Source of the DNA: Fasciolopsis buskii
Lineage: Eukaryota > Platyhelminthes > Trematoda > Plagiorchiida > Fasciolidae
Direction: 5' to 3'
Assembly: GCA_008360955.1 (NCBI GenBank)
Contig: LUCM01003423.1
Coordinates: 1 to 64,000 of the forward strand
Length of the DNA: 64,000 bases
The translations under genes and the position numbers were made by a program. Below, piece after piece: positions 40,041-53,854 of this stretch (position 1 is the stretch's first letter; every line of letters begins with the position of its first letter). The notes beneath the pieces are model-generated. The model did not search any database. It was given only the letters and a program-made list of their open reading frames with translations, and was not told where the DNA came from.

Positions 40041-43000
40041 TACCTTTCAACCCTGTCTTTTGCAGCCAATGATCGCGAGCAACAAATTATGCACCGTGTC
40101 ATTTCCATAGTTTCTTTGGGGTTTCGCGAACTTTTTGCGCACGTAGTTTTGAGGTGTTAAGAGTAATGGAGGCCAATAGACCCCATTCGTCGTTGGAAAC
40201 ATTTTGAGCGCGATCGGTCCACAAACGAAAGGAATCAGTCAACAAACCAGGAATGCTACAACGAACAACAGTAATTTGAATAACACCGGGCGGCTGAAAG
40301 CGAAACGTACAGTGTACCTCGGCGCAACGGTAAATGTGCACAAGCGGTAAAAAACTGGGAAAAAGATCAACGGTCAAGCCTTCTTTTAAATCAGTTATTC
40401 TGGATATCTAAGATGATTCCATTGATTCTTTGTCCTAATCCTTACAAATCTAACGTGTATCGACGATTGAAGTATCAGACGCCGCAGGGCACATGCAAGC
40501 AAACAACAGGGTGTGGACAATCAAAATCAGAATTCTTCCTAAAAACGGATTCCTCCACTCCGGTAGTTTTCGGGCAGCCAGTGTTTTAGCAGCTGGATTT
40601 TCCTGACAAAATCCTCCTGTGCACTGAGATAATAGGACAATCTTGAGAATCCTTGCTTTCACTCAAAAACCGTGCATATTGATTGAAAACAGCTCACATG
40701 TAACGAGTTTTACGGCCCACGCACATACCGTGTTCGTCACTTAGTTTGTTTATTTCACTCTTTTGGTGAGACGCCGTCTCTATCATGGGTCTTGGTGGAG
40801 TATCTTTGTTTGCTCGGTAGCCTTTGGCCTTTGGGACACCGTGCTCTAGTGCAGTGGCCCGCATTCGAGGTTAGCATTCTTGTACACGGTAATGATTGTT
40901 TACTTTGTCAACTTAGAAACGTGCGGGACGTTCTTGAGATGATTTGGGATTCGCATGCATTTAGAAACGTGTTGCTCGCATATTCAGTATCTAAACCTGA
41001 TACGGAAGTCACTCCATCTTATTGACTACCGGAGTGCAGTGTCTTAAATACAGGGGTGTAGATATAGAAGCGGCAACCAACCAATATCTGCTTTTGGGAT
41101 CAGAAATATGGCCAAGTAAGCACATCACCTGGAAATGCAGTCATGGCACTACCCGTAAAGCTGCCAGAAAATAGCGGTTGCACAGACGCAAATATTCAGT
41201 CAATGGAACTCATAAATATGTGGTTTACACTTAGTAAAGGAAGTTTTGTGCCGGGTTATTTGTCCGTTTATGACTGAAACACAGGAAGTTAATGATAGCG
41301 ATCTAGAGTCTAGGTTGCCCGACTGAGATAGGACCTTGAGACAGAGATTTGATTATAGTCAGCAAATGTAACTTAGTTCGTTTGAGGAGCTTTGTATGAG
41401 AAATCTACCCAGTAGTATAACATAAAAATCTAGGGACATCAAAACTGGCATGATAATGTGGTGTTTCTTATTGTGCCTGGTGATATATGTGAAGAAGTCG
41501 GACGTTGTCCCCGTTTTTCATCATTTAAACAGCATCCAGATAAGAAATCGCTCACTCAGGTACCCGTTACCGTTTCACCATAATTTTTGCTTTTCGCAAG
41601 GACACAACTATAATAAGCAAGAACGTGAAAACAGAGATAAAAGGGGAAAAGATAGCACTACTCGCCAACTGCGATGAACGTGTAGTAGTAGTTTATGAGT
41701 TCGGCTATACATGTGATCAGTATAAGCGTTAGTTGAAACCTTACCAATGATGCAAAGGCACTTGCGGTAGAGGATTTACAAGTGTTAAACACCCATAGAC
41801 GTTCGTGGTTGATCCAAAAATGGAGTAAACTTAAGGCTGGGAGAAACGTAATGCGAAACGTAGCTTTGAGAGCGCCGCGCAAATGCCTCGAGGAAAGAAT
41901 CCAGTATCAGTCAGACGAACAAATAATAGAAAACGGCGGAGGTTTCATTTTCTTAGGGTCAGGCCTGGGCTGGTGATGCGAACTCAATAATGGAGGTAGC
42001 TAATTTTCTTAGTATTTTAAAATCCATGTTGTCGGGATCAGAAATGTACAAAAGGGAAGAAAGGCATTTTATGTTTTAGTCAAAGAAATGGTCCAGCCCA
42101 TATAGTGGCTTTCCGCATTTCCCCTAACTGGCCATGAGTTTGTGCTTTGAATTATTTTCCCAACTGTCGGAGTTGGTCTACTTTCCTCACGTCCCGAAAA
42201 CACCAGGAACTATGTACCATCATATTACTGGGTGTCACCAAAGAGACTTAAAGATGGATAAATTGGAAATCCAGGAATACGGAAAGACTGCTAATTTTGG
42301 CTGCTGGCCTCTGTCAACTTCTGTACTCCCCGTCGTTGGATGCTGGTCACGGTAGGATCCCATTACGTCGTAATAAATTCTTGTCGCGATTCGGAGAGGC
42401 GGTATAGGGAAATTTCACGCAAATTCTGTAGAAGTAGATTGGAAGGTACCGGATGATGTGCTTTGGCCTTGAAATCATTAATCATGAGAGCTTATCAATC
42501 AGCGGTGCACTTCAAATGAAATTGGTGGTTAGATTGTTCTAGGTACTGGAGAAGAATAAAATGATAGGCAGAATTGGGGGAATGACGATGGTGCAACTGG
42601 CTTCAGATTTTGGCCAACAAGGGGTAAAAGCAGCACAGAGGAGCGGTAGCCTCGATCATGTCATTACATTTAGGAAGAATCTGATTGCCTGGTTATAAGG
42701 ATGCTGAAATTAGCATGTAGGTAGCCTTTATGACCTCTGCCAACCGTGGGGTCCTTCCTAATGAATATTGTTATCTAAAACGGACAAGCCAATTATCGCA
42801 TCAAGCAGTGCGATCCGATGGTCTATTTTTTCTATAAAATAGCTGGTCATTTAACGGTGCAGATGTGGAATAAAATTTTTTTCATATCGTGCAGTATTTT
42901 GAATAGAAAGGTTTGGTTCTGATGGTAAGCTTGGTGAAGGAAACAAAAAGATTAAAAGACCTATTTCTTAGGGAGTATAAACGAGCTTTCGCAGAATTAA

Positions 43001-45149
43001 ACCTGGAGGTTGATTATTTTGAGGATGTGCAAACCGGACTTCAAACGGCGTAGCCTGCAAGGCCTAGGTGATATAAGTGGCATCCTTTAGGATAAAAGAT
43101 AGGAGAGGATACACCCTCGATCATTTTGTAATTTATGCTGTCAATGGCTATAATAACAGACTCGTCCATATTGAAACAATTATGGCGCTATCTCAAATAA
43201 GGAGTCTAATACGGATCTTGTGCTAGAATTCCATCGTTATTTAACTTGAGATAACGAGTAGGCCAACAATTTGTTTGGCTCTGGTTATTTCGTTACAGCG
43301 CTTGGCAGAAGTTGTAGGTTGTTGAATAACGTTGCCCATTTTCTTTGAAGGAGGAATTGGTTGGGATTGTGATGTGTGAAACGAACGTGCTGCGCGGAAG
43401 ATAGCAGCTGCATGGCACAATGGTGCTTTTGTGTTGATAATCAGCATGACCTGTGGAGCACACGTTGGCTGATGGAGTCCAAATCACAATGAACACGTCT
43501 GAATTCGAATGCTCGCTAGAAGCAGAAGGCCACTGGCTTCTCGAAACCCCACACCAAATGACCACAAAATTGCACAACCATTCTATGACTACATGAATCC
43601 GGGTGCCACACCTACTGAAGGGTGTCATGATTACATCCAGGAAAAGAGCGCGAGCGTATTATAACGCTCAATTAGGCAGGAAAATGCTAATCCTTCCCTT
43701 TGCACTATGTTTGCACTGCAGAACAATCACTGAACTTCTCCTGGAGGTCAATTCACAGAAGCCGCCATCAGAGCTACAGCAAATTTCATGCGTGGTACGA
43801 TGGTCGGCTTCAGCCAATCTACTGTAGGTTTTTCGAGCGGCAGTGCGCACCTCGATTGCGCTGTTGATTCCACAAACCCCATATTTTCTACGGCACAATG
43901 CCCAGCTTCAGAAGGGAAGTTCAGCTGCTGGCTCCCGACGGCCCCCAGCAGGATACTAACAATTGATGGACGCTTCCTTGATCTGGCCGACAATAAGCGA
44001 ACACTGTTACGAGTGTGCAGTCAAATTTGATCTCGGAGTCCAATCCCATCCCACTTGTTACTTATGATGCTTCTCGAATAACATCTTTTAACGGCAAGAC
44101 CCACGGAGGTACAAAGCATCGATGATCTTGAAACTCTGAGAGCTGTGAAAACAATATCTGTTCTGTAGTTGCCGGCTCTTTTCGCTGAGCTCCGTAAATG
44201 AAGCGACCAGGTTGCATATCACAAGAAGGACGCTCCTATCACTTAGGTCATCGACGAAATTGTCCCTGGCCGTCGGAGGACCCCTCATAACGGCATTTCG
44301 ACCGACGCTTGACTAATTTGTTGACTTGAAGCCACCCGAATGTCATACGTTTTAGGCCGCCAACCAAGGTTACCCTCTCACCATCACCCTTCGTCGACAA
44401 TGTGCAATCGTTGACATGAAATCGGTTTGCTATTGCCCACGATGTCGTGAGAACAAACCCGTACTTAAATGCTGCTGCGAATTTCTTTGACAGTTAAGCT
44501 GGCACAAGGCTTCCAGGCATCAAGCTCGTTTTGATGAAAGAATAGTTTGTATTTCTTGGGTTGCGTAAGTATATATTTTCCACCCACCACAAGAACCTTC
44601 TGCATTCTGATCTCTCTCAGGGACCGACATTTGAAAGAGCATCTTCGGTATCTGCGAATATCAACAGGGGAATCTGCTGGAATAGCAGCGGGATAATTAG
44701 GAAACCCGAAGAAATGAGGACCACATGACCGATGTTTCCACAAACATTCGTCAAGTCAAAGACTGCGCTTGGTTTTCTTTGATTTCATGAAGGAGCGAGA
44801 TGACAAATACCATCTTAAACTTCCAGGGTTCGCCGCATTACCTCCCGGAATGATATGGCTCTCACCCATGTCTGGCGGATCATTCCATTTTTCGCAGGAT
44901 AAATTTTGGTTCATGCCATAAGCCGCTCCAAAGTTCTTTCCACAGCGTGGAATTTGGTTTATATCCACCACTTCCAGATCTAGTTTTGATGGTTCTCGCT
45001 CGCAGAAGCAGAAAAGTAATATCTCGCCCCATCCAGTCGGGCATGCATATGCAGGCCGCGGACTTTCACAATTCCAATCAAGAATAGGAATAGCAAAATC
45101 GAAAGCTTACTGCTTTTTATTTATTTTTGCCCTACCCACAAACTAATCA
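40041..45149. other. Unassigned, probably eroded repeats
   Basis: Many overlapping short frames on both strands (for example 41658-41882 minus, 43293-43628 minus, 43748-43993 minus, 44465-44743 minus) without motifs I can name. Their position upstream and downstream of CR1 remnants suggests ORF1 or untranslated parts of such elements, but this is not shown. Confidence 0.35.
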
Positions 45150-48100
45150 CATTTTTTAGAGGTCCACCGTCTGTTTAAAAAAAATCACTTTTTATAACGT
45201 GGCTGGATCTCCGGGCAATGAGATCCACATGTTTAAGGGATTGTGGCTATGGAGATATTGCCAGACCAACTGACAAGATCGTGCCTTTGCAAACTACCAA
45301 TTGAGCTCACACTTGTAAATGTTTACGTCCTGCTGAAAAAGACAACCTTGGTCAAGTTCCAACAAGCCATTTATAATCTTGAAGGTCTTCGTTAGGTCAT
45401 CCCTGCCTTTTCTTCTGTCCAAGGTGAATAAGGCTAATTCTCAGACTTGATCGTCATACCACTCACTACCCGGCCAATAAAATATCTCCCTACCATTTGG
45501 AAACACTCTTTTAAGGCAGGCGACATTCTATTAAAAGAGCGATGAGAGAGCCCCACAGCATGCCATTTGAGGCGTTGACATGGCCATTCACATATATGGG
45601 GTACCTCTGGTTTGCGGCAGGGTAAGGTTGGCTGCCATCAATACATTTCGCCCGGGTCTTTTGGTCGGACAAGCAGTACTGATTCGCCCATCTCAAATAT
45701 AAAGTGACGATTAGCCACCAGTCCCTCATCCCGATAATCGCGTTCACTGTCGATGGGCCATGGCGATGCGATCCTTCCGTGGCCAAAGGTGTTCCTGGAT
45801 AACGAACGAATTTTGCTGGCACTTGGGGGGAATCTTGATTGTCAAACCAGTCCACGCTCATTGCCATACTTTACCGAGGTTTTCTCTTCTCGTAGACTCA
45901 ACGACCTGGATTCCCTTAGTTAAAAGACGCTGGTTGGTTTTAGGGAAAGGTTTAGATGGTTGACAAGCAGCCGGGAAGCTGGTGGTTGGGTATCTATCTT
46001 CAATCCCGACGCGAATCTTTTCGCTGGTAAAATGGGCCCTCGCCCACTGCTGTGCACGCCATAGGATACCACAAGACTCCAACTTTATTAGAAGTAAACG
46101 ATGGCTTACTGAACCAGAGGCTTTGCGGAAATCAAGATAACATACTCCAACATGCTCGCCTTCATGCAATCGTCAGTACCTTCGCAAGGAAGTGCAAGAG
46201 GTTGGCAGTACAAAGAGTATTCTGTACTAAGCAGTGCTGAGCCGGACGCAGCATGGACTGGAGAGCCAGGTATTAGAAAATGTGGGTCCGGATAAACTTC
46301 TCTATCGCGTAGCACAGAATGCTGGTGGGACTGATGGGTTTGAACTTACCACAAGGTGTTGGGATCTTCTTGTGTTTTGTCACAAATGCTGCATTAATCC
46401 AATCCTTTTCATTTCACCCCGGTCTAAACAGGTCTGGAACAGATTGCGCACCGGGCCGGCAACGAGGTTGGCAAATGGCTTCACAATGGCCGAGCGAATA
46501 TCATCTGACTCAATTGGGTTGCTCTTTTTCAACCCTTACATTTGTGTACATGCATTTATTACTGGAATCAAAAGATCTTCCATGGTTAGCGTTGACGTAT
46601 CCAGTATCTAGGTCATGATGCTCCTCCTCTCCATTCCTTGGATATCATCAAAGCACTTGGTCAAGGAGTCCGCTTTAGTCCGTTATTCTGTGACACCGTA
46701 ACCGGTGCCATTCTTTAGGGAGCTCTTTGACTGTACATAGACAACGATCTTTCGGCTGAGCCTCAGTTGGTTGCGCCAGCTTAGGCCAGTACCTGCGTTT
46801 TTCGCTTCGGATCAGCTTTCCTGTGGTGCTCCTAAGCTTCGCGTACTCTAGCGGCGTTCGTTGGTTCCACAGGTTACCTTATCACTGCTACATTGATTCC
46901 GCCACAAACATGCGGCTGCCATGGCATCTTCCATCAAGATGCTTTTAATTTTTGATTTTTTGCGCCTGAATGGCTCAAGTTGTTGCTTATCGCTCGTTGT
47001 TTCTCCACCTCGGCCCATCTTCCCTATACCAGAGGAACGCTCTTTCTCTGGATTGGATCCTATCGAGGTCATTGGTAACGAAGTTCTGTGACCATTTGTG
47101 GGCTAACCTGAAATGATGCAAGTGTTGAGTTGTTTCCATCTTCACAAGATCAGCGTAATCGAGCGGTGATGGGCACTAGTTTCCAGGTGCCATCTATCCG
47201 CTCTGCGGCCCCAAGGTCCATTAGTGACGGCCTGTAATTACGTCTGCATCTAGTACGCTGTCCAGTAAGCCAATGCATTGTATTTGAGTGAATTATTCAA
47301 AGAAAAGGTGTTCTTCACCATAAATTGGCGCATTTCAAGGATGTTATCTCTTCTTGGCAGACTGAAATTCCCAGAATGATGGCCTTGTCGGCCTCCTTGC
47401 CGCTCTCATCAGATCATTTAGGAGCAGGTCATCTTACGCCTGGTAAGCCACAGTGACTTTCCCAGAAGGACTTGGTCGCGTGACCGCGCAAACCCGGTCG
47501 TTCCAAGTGCATGCACTGACCGGCGTTCAACATTGTCGAGCGTTTTTGAACGTGGATAGTCAGTCAGCCCACCGGATATTCGTTGTTTCTGCCTTAACAA
47601 TAAATATAGACCACCTGTGTCTCCGTTCCAAGCACACGGTCTGGTTCTTTCAGCCACTTTTCGGCAACGGTGACCGCAGTCACCACGCTCAGTTCATTTG
47701 CTCATGCTTCCGTACACGTTGTCCTAAAGCGCTACCACTCAGCTGTTCCGGCATGTGTTTATTCACTTGTCTACTGCAATCTGGTTCTCTATCGAAGCAC
47801 CCGATGAGTTGCTACATCTTCCCTGCGACTGTCATTGCAGAGGACGCGGCGGCTCGTGACCGCAAATCTACAGATTCTCCCTGCTTTTAGTTATCTGACC
47901 CGTGGATATTGCAAGCTTTCCAGCGTCTTTTGTTTCCCCGTCCGCTGGCAGGAACTTCTGGTAGCTCTCATTCTGCGGAAGGTTTTTAATAACCGCCACT
48001 TTTGACTAAAATAGCTGAGTTTCTATTGTTGGCATGCCAATAGTTTGAACCGCTTCCTTTCTTGCATTTTTTAGGGTAATGGTCCCTTCCTCCCTAGCTG

Positions 48101-48200
48101 CACTAAGAACAATGTGATATTTTGCCGATTAGCAAGCACCTGAATCATTGGGAACTATATGGTACCTCCCCCCTTTCACAAGGGTCTTTGTGGCGGCACT
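45150..48200 (-). mobile_element. CR1-like non-LTR retrotransposon remnant 4 (endonuclease to C-terminus)
   Basis: The most complete CR1-like copy. Minus strand, in order: a decayed endonuclease ending NYRPSLMDL...IDGTWKLVP (about 47160-47300), the RT N-terminus DDIRSAIVKPFANLVAGPVR (about 46450), HEGEHVGVCYLDFRKASGSV and SHRLLLIKLESCGI (45858-46169, FD strand altered to GS), SVDWFDNQDSPQVPAKF (45511-45867), and a C-terminal LALFTLDRRKGRDDLTKTFK with the terminal ISLPGDPAT segment (45190-45440). Frameshifts and stops throughout. Sequence from 47660 to 48200 is included only as the likely endonuclease N-terminus. Confidence 0.78.
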
Positions 48201-51200
48201 GACAAGTAGTTAAGCCCCATTCGGTGCATCGACAAATTCAGCTTATATGGTTCTTGCTGCCCCTTCTATCCCGGAGGTGTCTATAGGTAGCCACCCCGTG
48301 CGCCGGTTTGGCTTATGAGGAAGCGGAACTTCTGCCATGTGGAAAAAATCTGATATTCGTTTGTGATTCAGTCCCGTTGTGGCTTTGGCCTATAAATTAA
48401 AGGGCTTCCTCTTGTCGAGGATGAATATTTTAAGTCCCGAGGGGCTTTTTGGATTTGGTCTTTCGCCCTGCTGGTTGTTTTGCTTCATTTTGTTTCATGT
48501 GCTTTTCTGATGCTACCGACCTAACAACGATGTGGAACACTGCAGTTGGACGATCTTCCTGCGTTTGGTTGGTATATCTGTGGCCGCCTTCCTTCGTGGG
48601 TCATCCACGGCCGTGAAGAGCCTTGGCTAACTTAACCTGGGCCTTTGTCGTACTTCTACTGACTCTACTCGAACCCTGTGTCTACTCAAAATAGTGTCAG
48701 AACTCCTCCTTTGCAATTGTCGCGCGCTCGTCCAAGCGCTTCAAAATATGGAGGGTAAGATTGGGTCTGAACAATCCGGGTGCGCTCACTTTTTCTAAAA
48801 CAAGCCCTCAATACTCTTTATTACACTTTTTCTCCAGGCCGCATTCAGATAACGGTGTCATCCTCGGGGAACTACCGGCAACAGAATTAGATTGAGGCAA
48901 ATCCATCATCTTGTTTTCAAATTTGAACCCTTTTTTCCTCTTTGCAATTTGTAATACCCGGTTGTATTTGAACATAAATTCAAGCGAGCCTCTGGAAATG
49001 TTTGAGAAATATATCTTTATTATTAGAACCGTTGGAAACATGCTCACAGACTGGATGTTGTTAAAGTTCACATCCAAGAGAAGTGAATGATAAATGAACA
49101 AAATGGACGGAGGCGTCCTCTCAAAAAGCCGAAATCAGATGATTAAAAGTTGGGTTAGGTATAATAAGTAAGTAAAGGTTCTTCGTTTTAACATACAAGC
49201 ACTGGTACATGCGGTACACTGGAAAATTCAAACCGCGCTCGAACCCGCTTCACGGCATTTCAGAAAGCGTTGCTTTGGCCGTTTCTCAATACCCTGTCCT
49301 CCATCCAGCGAGTTCAGGTGTTGCAACATCTCGGACCGATTAGAAATTCCATTTGTTATATTATCTCCCATGATAAACCGAACCGAGTGTCTGTTCTTTG
49401 CTTCTGTTGTCCTTCTCGTGTTATCTATAAGTCGCTTGTCCCTAATAGATAACGCATTTTGCTTAGATCCCTTATCAGTGAGTCTGGTCGAAACAATCAC
49501 ATGAAGTTTAGTTCTTTTTCGCACCAAGCCAAAATAGGTGCGGCAAAGCTTGTATCGTGGGAACTGTCCAAAGTTCCCCCGGAGAAACAACCTAGTGGTG
49601 TGCAGCCTGCCTATGGTGTAAATTTAAACTTATGCGTTGCTCAACAGTCCAGTGTGTGTCTGGAGTATCCAGACCAACTAAACTACTAAGAAGCAAGTTC
49701 TCACTGATGACGAACTGTGATGGAGGACATCAACAGTGTAACCATTGGTTAACTCTCCCGCGGCAAAATCTAACAGTTAATTAAAACAACCTGACGCATC
49801 ATCAACTGAAATTTATGCTAACATTCGTAGGCAAATGTGCTCATCGTTGCTTCCGTCAGCACAGGTTCTTAAATTCGTGCACATCCATATGATTCGAGTT
49901 GCCAACAAAAGGTCCTATGAAAGATACTGGTGTCACTGGTTTTATATTTCAATCCGACATTAACCACGGTTGTTGATTCCAGTCCATGAAACCCAAGACA
50001 TTGATATTAATTTGCAATTCGATGATACGGTAGGACGGCGCTACTATGTTTACCAAATTTCTGCAGACATTCTTCTAAACCAAAATGAATGTACATTTCG
50101 TTGAAACAATTGGTGGCAGGGATAAGCCAAGTTTCCCCAAAACGTCGTCGAATTAACGAGAAAATCCTGTTTTAGCTTGTACTAACCACGCAACATTATG
50201 GGAATCGTCCTAATGGGCATGGTTTCTCGGATGACTATCTCCCATGCCACAAAAACTGCAGGCCGTTTTTCCTGTAACAAGGTATCCGTTTTTTAAAGAG
50301 TTAAAACTGAAATATTGCGCGGAAGCAGCCACAATTTGTGCGTTGAATAGTACGCTTTACTGTTTTACTGAAATCACCTTTCAGATACACTGATTCACGC
50401 ATAGTGACAAGCAAGGAAAAACCGCTACTTTACCTTCTGGATGTATGACGGGATATCCACCGAAAACCACCCTCATTGACACTGTTTCTGATAGTACCTG
50501 TTACCTCTGAAGACGTGTCCTTGGACGTTGCAGGCATTTTGGCTACAATTATTTGCCTGTTCGTGATATGCAAACATTCAGGCTGAGCAGATTTAGTAGT
50601 TCCTATGAGATCTTATGCTACAGAAGCAACCGGAAATTTATTTACGTGAAATAAACCTTCATTAAATTACAAAGGCACGGAAAGAGAAACTTTACGATGC
50701 AACTTTAGTATTAAGTATCTGGGTTCGCCACTAAATATCTCAAAACTTTTGGCGGAGAAAAACTAAAATTACTCTCTGCAAAGATAATACAGTGATCTGT
50801 GTTTTAAAGTAAAATCTCTTTCGGCAAACTGTGATTGTCACTTGCAAAGGAAAACAATTTGCTGATTATATTTTATGCTTGGGTGCCATTTTAGGTTGTC
50901 CGGAAAAAGAGAATTTCAGAAAAGTAGGTCAACCAAGTGACCCGTTTTGGGATAGAAAGATGATATTAATCTGCTGCTTTTGCTGCCTGAGTGGTCGAGA
51001 CTATTGCGGCCTTTCCAATGTTTTTATACTGCTCTTGCCAAGGCATTTTTTGTGTGTCATGGATCTAGAGATTCACCCAATTCCATTATCCCTCCTCATC
51101 TCATCATGACCACCGTGTGATATCAATGCTCATCTCGCCATTAAGTAACCAGGATCTGCAGGTCATTTCTATAGCCTTTGCTATAATTAGGCTATCTGCA

Positions 51201-51600
51201 GCGAAGACAATTATAAGTGAATTGAGTACAATGGGCTAGTGGCTCTTGGCTATGCAAATCAGTAGGGGATAGACGCAAATTCATACGACGATGTTCAACC
51301 AACCTTGTAGTGATTGCCAGGTTACCTAATGGCCAAGGTGTTTAACTGAAAATCGTTCATCCCAGTTCGGCCACGGTGGATATACGCCGGTGATGAGTTG
51401 CAACAGAGACGACAGAGCCGCGCACTACTTACATCTTTTCTTGAAGGCGAGTTGATCCTTCTTATCGCGGGGTAAATTGTTGCATGAAAATCCAATCCTG
51501 ACAGAAAAATCATACTTACTCATATCTGATCTTCCCCAAAAATTTTAGCCGGCTTCCATTCCCACACTTTAGAAGTTTGAAACTGAAGTTTTCCTCTGTC
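48201..51600. other. Unassigned sequence
   Basis: Frames at 48808-49101 and 49228-49590 (minus) and 50831-51109 (plus) have no recognisable motif, and no paired splice signals of a known gene were seen. Confidence 0.4.
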
Positions 51601-51940
51601 ACATTATAAGCTTACCACGCATGTCTATGGATGCATTCAAGGAAAATGCCAGTTTGTTGTTATTGATTAAGGTGCTAAGCCGCCCATTGCCAGCCCTATT
51701 CCTATGAATTTCATTAATTCTGCTGAGTTGCTTGATGCTCTCAGTAAGACAGTCGAGATTGCGCCGATTACCATTTGCTCCTTTTTTAATATTCCCAGGT
51801 TTCCTCCTGCTCTCATGAAATTCTCTTTCATTTCGTCCAGCATAAATCCTTTTGGCACTTGGCAGGCAAAAGTAAATAAAAAACAGGCTGCCTTCCACAA
51901 CCAACCAAATATGCTTCTCGTTCTTGCACTGCACTGCTAA
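51599..51940. other. Overlapping open frames, unrecognised
   Basis: Three frames overlap: minus 51599-51934, minus 51667-51900 (LKKEQMVIGAISTVLLRASS) and plus 51704-51940. I recognise none. The region sits just upstream of the plus-strand RT at 52530 and could be a decayed upstream part of that element. Confidence 0.25.
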
Positions 51941-52269
51941 TTTCCAAATTATTTCATAAAACTACCGGCAAATCTATTCTCCACTTGCCATCCACAGTCA
52001 GATTATTCAACCCTCATTATACCGCCCTCAACTTATAGCCACTTGACCATGAATGCTACACGGCATTGGATAGATTGGGAACTGCTCTGCCTGTGATAGA
52101 TGATGAATACGTCGAAGTTTGGTAGAAGTACGGCTTACAGACTGCCCCTACATTTTCTCTTCTTCCAAGTCATTAGCCCATCTATGTCTGCATTGATGCC
52201 CCAATTAAAAAGTTGATCTGTCAAGTGGCCATCCCGAACGCCGTCAGCACCTGAGGGCATCTGGTTACT

Positions 52270-53155
52270 ATGCCGCCCGCTAGTTGTGGGGAACATTTTT
52301 TCCTCCGGGTCGCATTTTTAACCGAAAGTTGGCCGCCCAGTGCGGTTGCCATTTCGCGCTGTGCACATGCTGGCTTCAGTCGCACGCTACTGTTAAATAT
52401 ATGCAAGCTCCCGCTGCATCCGACAACCAAATTTTCAAGCAGGAAAAATTCCCTTTCGGAGGTCGAACCCCGGCTTGCATTTTGCCAGACTTCTGCAGTC
52501 GCACACTATTCACAATATATCTAGTACCCCTGGATACTTCATACACAACAGCCGGAAGCTCGATGATCCGAAGGAAGTTGCTGGGGCTTTTAACTCACAC
52601 TTCTCCTCCAACCTCATTACCGACATCGCCACCAATCTAGCCAACCGCCTTAGGCTAACAGATCAAACGCTTTCGTCCATCTTATTCAATACAGAGAAAA
52701 TAGAGAAGGCATTCGCCGTCATGAAACCATCTTACCGACCTGGCTCAGACGGTGTTCCACCTGACCTATTCCGCTTCGGAAAACCGGATATTTCACTTCT
52801 TTTGTTATATAAATTTACTTCCTCTATTTCAACTGGGGTATTTTCCATTCAGTGGGAAATCTCCACCATTGTTCTTCTCCACAAAAATGGACCACTGTAT
52901 GACCCAGAAAACTACCGTCCAATAAACTAAATACCCATCCTGTCCAAACTCATGGAAAGAATTGTCAAGGACAAGTTAACTGACTTTCCCACGACCAACG
53001 ACTTAATTAGTGAGTCCCGGCATGGTTTTCTTAAACGAAGATCCTGTATCTCATGCCACTTTGCCTTTTTTCATCTGGCCACTCTAAATGTCGTTAAGAA
53101 AAATGCCGTTATAATGATCTCTCTTGACATGACCAAAGCATCGTTCACTTAAGGT
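52270..53155 (+). mobile_element. Non-LTR retrotransposon remnant, RT N-terminal half (jockey/CR1 superfamily)
   Basis: The plus strand shows LDDPKEVAGAFNSHFSSNLI, EKIEKAFAVMKPSYRPGSDG, VPPDLFRFG, QWEISTIVLLHKNGPLYDPE and NYRPIN (52540-52930), then after a stop MERIVKDKLTDFPTTNDLIS, ESRHGFLKRRSC and VIMISLDMTKA (52952-53152). The fingers and first palm strand (D of SLDMTKA) are present. The rest, including YADD, is missing. It is a different family from the minus-strand CR1-like remnants. Confidence 0.82.
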
Positions 53156-53850
53156 AAACGAAGTAAACCGCGCATTAGCTTATATGATTTTTAAAACAAG
53201 GGACTGTGGAAGAATTTGCGAATGTCCTTACCATTAGTGTTTAAAATGGTGATTCTGCTGACGTTTTCTCGAAGCCTGAATTACCTGGTATTGAAAAGTG
53301 TTCTTCTTAGGGTTGTTAAAGTTGTCAATATGTCCCGTTTCACTAAGAAACCTGTGCTTCTACTGCGTGCACAATTCAATAATTAAAACGGTAAGGTACA
53401 ACACCAACTTATAGCAGGGATGTAACGTAAAAGCAATGCTAGAAAGCAGATAAATTTAGAAAGGTTATTTACGCAGTTCCGCAGTGACTACACACTTGGC
53501 CATCATTAAATAGTCAGAGTACGGTAGGGTTAAATGTTGGACAAAGGCGAACCAGGAAACTAAAATATGACCAAATGTTACGCTCCTTCTTACGGAGGGC
53601 GCCGTAAATCTAAAGTGAACTACTTCAGTTTATTTGCATTACGAATATTTCCCAAACTCAAGTAGACGGCCTGATCTGCAGGTAAATGAATATTTAAGCT
53701 TTTGTGTCAACTTTTTTATAAGTTCACTTTAATGACGGACTATTTTCAAGGTATTTGTAAAGTACACCGGTTCCTTTTTTCCGAACACCTAAACCAGGCA
53801 AATGTCAGGACCGAGTGAAGTAAGGAATGTATCGAAAAGTCGACGCGTCA
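53156..53850. other. Unassigned AT-rich sequence
   Basis: Lies between the RT remnant and the Penelope-like remnant. No motif seen. Confidence 0.5.
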
Positions 53851-53854
53851 TGTA

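Noticed and set aside
47453..47890. 145-codon plus-strand frame
   Set aside because: It is antisense to the CR1-like endonuclease region and has no motif of its own.
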